From: Siccibacter colletis
GTDB lineage: Bacteria; Pseudomonadota; Gammaproteobacteria; Enterobacterales; Enterobacteriaceae
Assembly: GCF_000696575.1 (NCBI RefSeq)
Contig: NZ_JMSQ01000006.1
Coordinates: 62,001 to 126,000 of the forward strand
Length of the DNA stretch: 64,000 nucleotides
Reading direction: 5' to 3'
Part shown: positions 57,532 through 64,000 of the stretch, one piece after another
How positions within the stretch are numbered: position 1 is the stretch's first letter
Layout of the letters: every line of letters starts with the position of its first letter
Notes under the pieces: model-generated
The model's input: the letters and a program-made list of their open reading frames with translations, nothing else
What the model was told of the DNA's origin: nothing
Database searches by the model: none
Program-made: the position numbers and the translations under genes

Positions 57532-58164
57532 ATGATCAATGTAATTATTCAGGACGTGGATAATTTTTTTAAACGCGGTCTCATTGAGGCGCTTCATCAG
57601 GCTTTCGAAGCGAAGTATCAGCGTTCATTGACCTTCTATGAAGAGATGACCGAAGAGACTATTGGCTATATGGATATTATTATCCTTGAGGTGCGCCCGG
57701 GCGATAACGTGCAGTGCTACCCGCTGCTGCAGTACCGCAAAAAACGCAGCGTTATTGTCGGTTTCTACGAAGGCGACGCGCCGCTGCTTCAGCCGCGTGC
57801 GCCGCTGTGCCTGAAGAACATGGTCTATCTCAATAAGCGCAGCCCGATGACGAAAATACGCAACGATGTGCTGTTTGCCTGGAATGAGCACATTACCGGA
57901 AACTGTGAATGGGTGATGCCCAACTGTAAAACCTGTAGTCACGTTATGCTGTCGCGCCAGCAGCAAAAAATCGCCCATTTCACTATTAAGGGTTTTAATA
58001 ACCGGCAGATCGCCGGGCTGATGAATATCAATGCTAAAACCGTCAGCGCCCATAAGCACTGTATTATGGAAAAATTTAATATCGATAATAATGCGGAGCT
58101 GGTGCAGTTTTTACGCCGCCGTATCGCTGTACGTCCGGATGATAATCTGGAAGGAACCTGTTAA
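57532..58164 (+). CDS. Orphan LuxR-type transcriptional regulator (RcsA/BglJ-like)
   Basis: A 210-residue protein. Residues from about 139 to 197 form a LuxR helix-turn-helix (LSRQQQKIAHFTIKG ... MNINAKTVSAHKHCIMEKF), in which the recognition helix is closest to the RcsA/BglJ type. The N-terminal 120 residues resemble a receiver fold without the acidic pocket, so phosphorylation is unlikely. Between the domains is a cysteine cluster NCEWVMPNCKTCSH (C-x6-C-x2-C-x-H) that might bind metal or form disulfides. GGAAGG precedes the ATG. No target operon is adjacent; function is unknown. Confidence 0.8.
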   Translation: MINVIIQDVDNFFKRGLIEALHQAFEAKYQRSLTFYEEMTEETIGYMDIIILEVRPGDNVQCYPLLQYRKKRSVIVGFYEGDAPLLQPRAPLCLKNMVYLNKRSPMTKIRNDVLFAWNEHITGNCEWVMPNCKTCSHVMLSRQQQKIAHFTIKGFNNRQIAGLMNINAKTVSAHKHCIMEKFNIDNNAELVQFLRRRIAVRPDDNLEGTC

Positions 58165-58177
58165 TCGTTACGTTAAA

Positions 58178-58202
58178 TATCAGGGCCTCGTGAGCCCTGA
58201 TA
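58178..58202. terminator. Hairpin between the LuxR-type gene and hemF
   Basis: TATCAGGGC / GCCCTGATA perfect 9-bp stem with a 7-base loop between converging genes. T-tracts are weak on both sides. Confidence 0.55.
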
Positions 58203-58206
58203 CCCT

Positions 58207-59109
<903 letters not shown>

Positions 59110-59985
59110 TTAGCTACGTTTTGCATGGGCTTTCTGGTTATCAAACCAGTTGAAATAACTTACTACGCCGTCGGCAATGGCGCGGGCAATCTTCTGTCGA
59201 AAAGCCGTGGTGCCGAGCAGGCGCTCCTCTTCCGGGTTGGTAATGAAGGAGGTTTCCACCAGCACCGAAGGAATGGACGGCGATTTTAGCACGACAAACG
59301 CAGCCTGTTCGGTTGCTTTACTGTGCAGGCGGTGCACCGGCTTAATCTGACGCAGAATGTGTGAGCCGAGCGTCAGGCTGTTTTTAATGGTATCGGTCTG
59401 CACCAGGTCGAACAGCACCTGCTGCAGTAAATGATCTTTATCCTTCGCCGCCTTACCGGCCAGCTCATCGGCGGCGTTCTCGCGCTCAGAAAGATACTTC
59501 GCCATCGCGCTACTCGCACCGCGGTTAGAGAGGGCGAATACCGATGCGCCTGCCGCCGACGGGTTGGTGAAGCCGTCAGCGTGAATCGACATGAACAGGT
59601 CGGCACCGTGCTGATGGGCAATTTCCACGCGGTCGTAGAGGGGTATAAAGTGATCGCCGCTCCGGGTCAGCTTTGCTTCAATGCCGTGGCTGCGCAGCAG
59701 GGCGCGCACGTTTTTAGCGATCGCCAGCACCACGTGCTTTTCCTTCGACCCGTTATGGCCGATGGCACCGGTATCAATGCCGCCGTGGCCCGGGTCGAGC
59801 ATTACAATGCGTTTTGCGCCCGGTTTTTTGGCTTTCGGTTTACTGTGCCCGGTGCTGGTATTCAGCGCCTTGCTCTCTTCCCGGGCCAGGGCTTTACTCA
59901 TACCGGACAGCGTAAGCGCCGCAAGGCCCGTCAGCAGCAGCTGGCGGCGTGAGGTGGTTATTTTCAGGGATTTAATCGTGCTCAT
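59110..59985 (-). CDS. amiA: N-acetylmuramoyl-L-alanine amidase AmiA
   Basis: A 291-residue periplasmic amidase. A twin-arginine signal TSRRQLLLTGLAALTLSG near residue 11 directs Tat export. The amidase_3 domain has zinc ligands in LDPGHGGIDTGAIG, SIHADG and a glutamate in VETSFITN. It splits septal peptidoglycan to separate daughter cells. The ATG at 59985 (MSTIKSLKITTSRRQ) fits the Tat signal; a frame opening 38 codons upstream would bury the signal and is rejected. Confidence 0.97.
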   Translation of the reverse strand: MSTIKSLKITTSRRQLLLTGLAALTLSGMSKALAREESKALNTSTGHSKPKAKKPGAKRIVMLDPGHGGIDTGAIGHNGSKEKHVVLAIAKNVRALLRSHGIEAKLTRSGDHFIPLYDRVEIAHQHGADLFMSIHADGFTNPSAAGASVFALSNRGASSAMAKYLSERENAADELAGKAAKDKDHLLQQVLFDLVQTDTIKNSLTLGSHILRQIKPVHRLHSKATEQAAFVVLKSPSIPSVLVETSFITNPEEERLLGTTAFRQKIARAIADGVVSYFNWFDNQKAHAKRS

Positions 59986-60197
59986 GCGGCCTGAGTTGCA
60001 AAATGGATGGTCAGTAAATGGAATATCGTATCGTAGCAGCGGAACGACAGCCTTGAAGCAGAAAAGTTTTAGTTTTCGTTTCAGGGCATTCATCGGCACG
60101 CTGAGGACATTCTTCAGTGTTGCTCAGGGATAATATTGGTTATTACCGCGCTTCGGTCCATAATCGGGGTTTAGCGATTAAAAAAGTGGGGATTACC

Positions 60198-60623
60198 ATG
60201 GAGATACGCGTTTTTCGCCAGGAAGATTCAGAAGAAGTTATCACCCTGTGGGAGCGGTGCGATCTGTTGCGTCCATGGAACGATCCGGAGCTGGACATTG
60301 AACGCAAGCTCAACCACGACGTCAGTCTGTTTCTGGTCGCGGAAGTGGGCGGCGAGATCGTCGGGACCGTAATGGGCGGCTATGACGGCCACCGCGGCTC
60401 GGCCTACTACCTGGGCGTACACCCTGAATTTCGCGGGCGTGGCATTGCCAATGCGCTGCTGAGCCGGCTGGAGAAAAAACTTATCGCCCGCGGCTGCCCG
60501 AAGATCAACATCCAGGTGCGCGAGGACAACGATATCGTGATTGGCCTGTATGAGCGGCTGGGTTACGAGCAGGAAGACGTGCTGGTGTTGGGGAAACGCG
60601 TGATTGAGGATGACGAATACTAG
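60198..60623 (+). CDS. ypeA: GNAT acetyltransferase YpeA
   Basis: A 141-residue acetyltransferase, the same length as E. coli YpeA. The acetyl-CoA loop is [17 protein letters not shown] and a C-terminal [10 protein letters not shown] is typical of GNAT folds. The substrate is not known. The ATG at 60198 ([13 protein letters not shown]) matches the family start; the frame extends 27 codons upstream without a ribosome site. It is divergent from amiA. Confidence 0.95.
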   Translation: MEIRVFRQEDSEEVITLWERCDLLRPWNDPELDIERKLNHDVSLFLVAEVGGEIVGTVMGGYDGHRGSAYYLGVHPEFRGRGIANALLSRLEKKLIARGCPKINIQVREDNDIVIGLYERLGYEQEDVLVLGKRVIEDDEY

Positions 60624-60659
60624 GCGGGTCCGGGCATCAGGCCCGCCGGGTGGCGGGCC
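60623..60659. repeat. GC-rich overlapping inverted repeats after ypeA
   Basis: GGCGGG (60623-60628) can pair with CCCGCC (60642-60647), which can instead pair with GGCGGGCC (60652-60659) through a 4-base loop. The pairings are mutually exclusive. The composition resembles REP-type elements. It lies between converging genes and may work as a terminator. Confidence 0.5.
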
Positions 60660-60668
60660 GGTACGCTA

Positions 60669-61061
60669 TCAGGATTTTGTGACTTTCTTCACGTCAATCT
60701 CAACGGAGTTCCAGTCTTTATCCACTTCGCCTTCAAGGCGCACTTTATCATTCGGACCGACGGAGAGCCCCTGCCAGACGTGATCGTCGATATCGACATT
60801 GACGTTACCGCTGGCATCGCGGAATTCATACAGCTCTTTACCCATTTTACGGACGATATTCCCTTCCAGCACCACCCAGGCGTCGTCGCGCAGGTTTTTC
60901 GCTTCGGCGACCGTCGTGCTGGCCGCGTCCGGACCGACAAAGCCGCCCTGTTTCTGGCTGGTGGTGCTGTCCGGGCCATTGAAGCCGCCCTTCTGAGCGA
61001 TTGCCGGAGCGGCGACCAGACCACTTGCCGCGATTAACAGTGCGATTGTTGCTTTTTTCAT
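60669..61061 (-). CDS. Periplasmic OB-fold stress protein, YgiW/YdeI family
   Basis: A 130-residue exported protein. The signal peptide (about residues 1-22, ending PAIA) is followed by two GGF-GPD repeats (GGFNGPD, GGFVGPD). The BOF domain runs from WVVLEGNIV to VDKDWNSVEIDV, the latter a hallmark of YgiW. Family members (YgiW/VisP, YdeI) protect against peroxide, metals or antimicrobial peptides in the periplasm. The ATG at 61061 is preferred over one two codons upstream because the AGGAG site lies 7 bases before it. K-12 has no such gene between ypeA and yfeZ. Confidence 0.87.
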   Translation of the reverse strand: MKKATIALLIAASGLVAAPAIAQKGGFNGPDSTTSQKQGGFVGPDAASTTVAEAKNLRDDAWVVLEGNIVRKMGKELYEFRDASGNVNVDIDDHVWQGLSVGPNDKVRLEGEVDKDWNSVEIDVKKVTKS

Positions 61062-61157
61062 TTCCATCTCCTTTGGTTGAGGGCGAAAGACTATCTTCGC
61101 GCCGGGACTACAGCGATAATTTTGGCCCTGATTCAGAAATAGCCCAAGAGTCTATAC

Positions 61158-61595
61158 ATGTTTTTACCATCGGATTACGACAGCTTCGGGCGGCTGAAAC
61201 TGCCGCTGCTGTTCTGGGGCGTGCTGATATTGCAGGCCCGCACCTGGGTGCTGTTCGTTATCGCCGGGGCCTCACGCGAGCAGGGCAGTGCGCTGCTGAC
61301 GCTGTTTTACCCGGATCGGGATACCTTCTGGCCCGGCCTGCTGGTTGGTCTGCCGGCGGCAGTCGCGTTTATGCTGAGCGGCAGACGACAGCAATGGCCT
61401 GCGCTGTGGCGGGCATGGCGCAGCGTGCTGGTGGCAACCCAGCTTCTGCTGCTACTCTGGCAGGCGCTGCTGTGGTGGCGGGGCGAAGTGGTCACCGGCG
61501 TCACGCTGGCGCTGCTGATTACCGACGTTTACGCCCTGTTGTGGATGCTGACCAGCCGTCGTCTGCGCGGCTGTTTCCAGCCGGAAAACGACTAA
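61158..61595 (+). CDS. yfeZ: Inner-membrane protein YfeZ (DUF2919)
   Basis: A 145-residue protein with about four hydrophobic segments (LLFWGVLILQARTWVLFVIAG and three more) and a charged N-terminus MFLPSDYDSFGRLKLP. It resembles E. coli YfeZ, of unknown function. It is followed by yfeY, and the three yfe genes keep the K-12 order. Confidence 0.88.
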   Translation: MFLPSDYDSFGRLKLPLLFWGVLILQARTWVLFVIAGASREQGSALLTLFYPDRDTFWPGLLVGLPAAVAFMLSGRRQQWPALWRAWRSVLVATQLLLLLWQALLWWRGEVVTGVTLALLITDVYALLWMLTSRRLRGCFQPEND

Positions 61596-61655
61596 CGGCA
61601 CTTTTTGCGCCGCTAGCACTCAAAGGTGCGTGTCTGGAATTGTTAAAAGGAAGAA

Positions 61656-62231
61656 GTGATGAAAAAGCTGCGTGTATTGCTGTGCGGATCGGCGCTGCTG
61701 CTGTCCGGGTGTTCGACGCTGTCAAATGTCCCCTGGTCTGCCGCGAACCCGTGGAACTGGTTTGGCTCCTCGCTGGAGGTCACCGAAGAGGGCGTTGGCG
61801 ATCTGACGGCGGCGACACCGCTGGAAGAAGGCGCAATCACCGATGCGCTCGGCGATGATTACCGGGTACGCAGCGGTATGAAGACGGAAAATGGCAATAT
61901 CGTGCGCTATTTCGAAGCGCTGAAAGACGATCGTCTCGCGCTGGTGGTGAATGGCGATGCCACGGTGCGCCGCGTTGAGGTGCTGGATAAAGACATCACC
62001 ACCGACAGCGACGTCAGTATCGGCACGCCGTTTACCGACCTCTATGACAAAGCCTATGGCAACTGCCAGAGCGCCAACACCCTGGAGAGCAAAGGCGTAA
62101 GCTGTAAAGCCCCGGGCAGCGAGCATATTCACTATCTGTTCAGCGGCGCATGGAGCGGCCCGGACGGCCTGATGCCGCCGGATGACGTGCTCAAACGCTG
62201 GAGCGTGGAGCGTATTATCTGGCAGCGCTAA
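61656..62231 (+). CDS. yfeY: Lipoprotein YfeY (DUF1131)
   Basis: A 191-residue lipoprotein. The lipobox LLLSGC gives lipidated Cys18. The rest belongs to DUF1131 (RpoE-regulated lipoprotein group in E. coli). Two cysteines (NCQSANTLESKGVSC) may form a disulfide. AGGAAG precedes the ATG. It lies between yfeZ and yfeX. Confidence 0.92.
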   Translation: MMKKLRVLLCGSALLLSGCSTLSNVPWSAANPWNWFGSSLEVTEEGVGDLTAATPLEEGAITDALGDDYRVRSGMKTENGNIVRYFEALKDDRLALVVNGDATVRRVEVLDKDITTDSDVSIGTPFTDLYDKAYGNCQSANTLESKGVSCKAPGSEHIHYLFSGAWSGPDGLMPPDDVLKRWSVERIIWQR

Positions 62232-62323
62232 GCATGCGCCAGCGCAACGGCAAAGGGTGAAACCAGGGTAGAATGGCGCGATTAATGCCACATGGTGTGG
62301 CATCTGTGCTTCAGGAGAAAAAC

Positions 62324-63223
62324 GTGTCTCAGGTTCAGAGCGGCATTTTGCCCGAACATTGTCGCGCCGCTATCTGGCTGGAAGCGAACGCCAGCGATGA
62401 TATCGCGGCCATTCGCGCCGGCTGCCGGGTGTTTGCGGATAAGCTGGCGACTTTCCAGCTGCAGTTTCCCGATGCGCATCTCGGGGCGGTGATTGCCTTT
62501 GGTCACGATCTGTGGCGCACCCTCAGCGAAGGTGAAGGCGCGCAGGAGCTGAAAAACTTCGCCCCGCTGGGTAAAGGCCTGGCACCGGCAACCCAGCGTG
62601 ATGTGATGATTCACGTGATGTCGCTACGCCATGACGTGAATTTTTCGGTTGCCCAGGCTGCGCTTGCCGCCTTTGGCGAGGCGCTGACAGTGGAAGAAGA
62701 AACCCACGGCTTCCGCTGGGTGGAAGATCGCGACCTGAGCGGCTTCGTTGATGGCACCGAAAACCCGCAGGGCGACGAGCTGCGTCGTGAGGTGGCGGTG
62801 ATCCAGGACGGCATCGATGCCGGCGGCAGCTACGTGCTGGTCCAGCGCTGGGAACATAACCTGCGCCAGCTCAACCGCATCAGCGTCGAAGATCAGGAGA
62901 TGATCATCGGCCGCACCAAAGTGGCTAATGAAGAGATTGACGGCGATGTACGCCCGGTGACATCGCACCTCACCCGCGTCGATCTCAAGGAGAACGGCAA
63001 AGGGCTGAAGATTGTGCGTCAGAGCCTGCCGTGGGGCACTGCCAGCGGTAAAAATGGCCTTTATTTCTGCGCCTACAGCGCCCGCCTGTATAACATTGAG
63101 CAACAGCTGCTGAGCATGTTTGGCGATACCGACGGCAAGCGCGACGCCATGCTGCGCTTCACCCGTCCCGTCACCGGTGGCTACTACTTCGCCCCGTCGC
63201 TGGAGCGCCTGTTCGCGCTCTGA
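62324..63223 (+). CDS. yfeX: Dye-decolorising peroxidase YfeX
   Basis: A 299-residue DyP-type haem peroxidase, the same length as in E. coli. The catalytic Asp is in GFVDGTENP, and the proximal histidine is in TSHLTRVDL. The C-terminal [18 protein letters not shown] is conserved. YfeX oxidises porphyrinogens and has been debated as a haem dechelatase. The GTG at 62324, after AGGAG, gives the family N-terminus ([18 protein letters not shown]); an upstream in-frame ATG has no support. Confidence 0.97.
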   Translation: MSQVQSGILPEHCRAAIWLEANASDDIAAIRAGCRVFADKLATFQLQFPDAHLGAVIAFGHDLWRTLSEGEGAQELKNFAPLGKGLAPATQRDVMIHVMSLRHDVNFSVAQAALAAFGEALTVEEETHGFRWVEDRDLSGFVDGTENPQGDELRREVAVIQDGIDAGGSYVLVQRWEHNLRQLNRISVEDQEMIIGRTKVANEEIDGDVRPVTSHLTRVDLKENGKGLKIVRQSLPWGTASGKNGLYFCAYSARLYNIEQQLLSMFGDTDGKRDAMLRFTRPVTGGYYFAPSLERLFAL

Positions 63224-63230
63224 TCCTTCG

Positions 63231-63253
63231 CCCTCTTCGCGCACCGGAGAGGG
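63231..63253. repeat. Inverted repeat after yfeX
   Basis: CCCTCT / AGAGGG arms 11 bases apart, of the same CCCTCT...AGAGGG type as the element after der. Only a weak T-rich stretch follows, so it may be a dispersed repeat that serves as a terminator. Confidence 0.4.
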
Positions 63254-63299
63254 CTGTTTCACGCCTGAATGCTTATTCCCTTTTACGCTTGCAAATCAC

Positions 63300-63386
63300 C
63301 AAACGGTATATAAAAGCGTTATAGCTTTGCCACCGGTTATAAATACACTGAACCCTCATTCGTCGTCACACGGGTAAGGGTGAAAC
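63300..63386 (+). promoter_or_regulatory. cysP promoter region
   Basis: The sequence before cysP is AT-rich, with TATAAA (63338-63343) as a plausible -10 and no good -35, typical of a CysB-activated promoter. CysB sites are too loose to call by eye. CysB activation of the cys operon is established in E. coli. Confidence 0.35.
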
Positions 63387-64000
63387 ATGGCCGGTAAGTC
63401 AGTGAAAAAAGGGTGCTTTGCGGTAGCGGTCTCGTTGCTACTGGCAGGCCATGCGCAGGCAACAGAACTGCTGAACAGCTCCTATGATGTATCGCGCGAG
63501 CTGTTTGCTGCACTTAATCCTCCCTTTGAGCAGCAGTGGGCCGCCGAAAACGCTGGCGATAAACTGACGATAAAACAGTCCCATGCCGGCTCTTCAAAGC
63601 AGGCACTGGCCATTCTGCAGGGCTTAAAAGCAGACGTTGTAACTTATAACCAGGTGACCGACGTCCAGATCCTGCACGACCGCGGCAAGCTGCTCGCTGC
63701 CGACTGGCAGGCGCGGCTCCCGAACAACAGCTCGCCGTTCTACTCCACCATGGCGTTTCTGGTGCGCAAAGGTAATCCGAAGAACATTCACGACTGGAAC
63801 GATCTGGTCCGCAGCGATGTAAAACTCATCTTCCCGAACCCCAAAACCTCCGGTAACGCTCGTTACACTTATCTGGCGGCGTGGGGTGCTGCGGATAAAG
63901 CCGACGGCGGCGATGCAGCAAAAACCAGAGCGTACATGACGCAATTCCTGAAGAACGTCGAAGTGTTTGATACCGGCGGTCGTGGGGCGACGACCACTTT
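63387..64000 (+). CDS. cysP: Thiosulfate-binding protein CysP, N-terminal part (runs off the window)
   Basis: The first 204 residues of a periplasmic sulfate/thiosulfate-binding protein. It has a signal peptide (ending HAQA, about residue 24), then [15 protein letters not shown], the SHAGSSKQA ligand loop and [12 protein letters not shown]. It captures thiosulfate and sulfate for the CysUWA ABC transporter, which is expected beyond the right edge. In K-12 ucpA and the mur genes separate yfeX from cysP; here the two are neighbours. Confidence 0.96.
   Translation, partial: MAGKSVKKGCFAVAVSLLLAGHAQATELLNSSYDVSRELFAALNPPFEQQWAAENAGDKLTIKQSHAGSSKQALAILQGLKADVVTYNQVTDVQILHDRGKLLAADWQARLPNNSSPFYSTMAFLVRKGNPKNIHDWNDLVRSDVKLIFPNPKTSGNARYTYLAAWGAADKADGGDAAKTRAYMTQFLKNVEVFDTGGRGATTT

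Noticed and set aside
59986..60099. 38-codon N-terminal extension of amiA
   Set aside because: It would place the twin-arginine signal internally; the ATG at 59985 gives the normal Tat protein.

Overview
The window is a stretch of enterobacterial chromosome (Enterobacterales, most like Enterobacteriaceae of the Enterobacter/Kosakonia/Cronobacter type). The core genes encode proteins very close in length and sequence to their E. coli counterparts as I remember them, and they follow the E. coli gene order from sseA to the cys operon (about minutes 54-57 of K-12). Base composition looks moderately GC-rich. The genus cannot be fixed from sequence reading alone. No rRNA, tRNA, insertion sequence, integrase, prophage or CRISPR array was seen.

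Layout. 1-3.3 kb: start of sseA, then an alpha-glucoside PTS pair (6-phospho-alpha-glucosidase plus EIICB) where K-12 has yfhM and pbpC. 3.7-13.2 kb: ndk, rlmN, rodZ, ispG, hisS, yfgM, bamB, der, yfgJ. 13.2-14.6 kb: a protealysin-type metalloprotease with its emfourin-type inhibitor. 14.7-22.4 kb: xseA, guaBA, yfgG, yfgF. 22.4-28.0 kb: ppx-ppk and purMN. 28.2-37.3 kb: upp-uraA, hda, yfgD, bepA, perM, bcp, gcvR, dapA-bamC. 37.5-46 kb: purC, an NmrA-like reductase with a divergent HxlR regulator, ypfJ, tmcA, ypfH, ypfN, the yffB-dapE operon, a GNAT gene and the 19-codon ypfM. 46-57 kb: acrD, nudK, ypfG, talA-tktB, maeB. 57-64 kb: an orphan LuxR-type regulator, amiA-hemF, ypeA, a YgiW-like OB-fold protein, yfeZYX and the start of cysP.

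The genes fall into a few themes. Purine supply and salvage (guaBA, purMN, purC, upp, uraA) is tied together by three recognisable PurR operators. Envelope biogenesis and quality control is represented by bamB, bamC, bepA, yfgM, rodZ and amiA. Polyphosphate turnover (ppk, ppx) has a candidate Pho box. RNA modification and translation are represented by rlmN, tmcA, hisS and der. Lysine and peptidoglycan precursors come from dapA and dapE. Stationary-phase carbon flow runs through talA, tktB and maeB.

Compared with K-12, several blocks are absent: pbpC-yfhM, hyf, narQ-aegA, eut and ucpA-mur. Several small accessory cassettes occupy or lie near those junctions. The most interesting items are the protease-inhibitor cassette, which shares a palindromic stop with yfgJ; a nested, possibly structured leader before rodZ; the cysteine-rich LuxR-type regulator behind an AT-rich leader; and the NmrA/HxlR pair. 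I found no clearly new multi-gene system; most of the window is well-known core genome.
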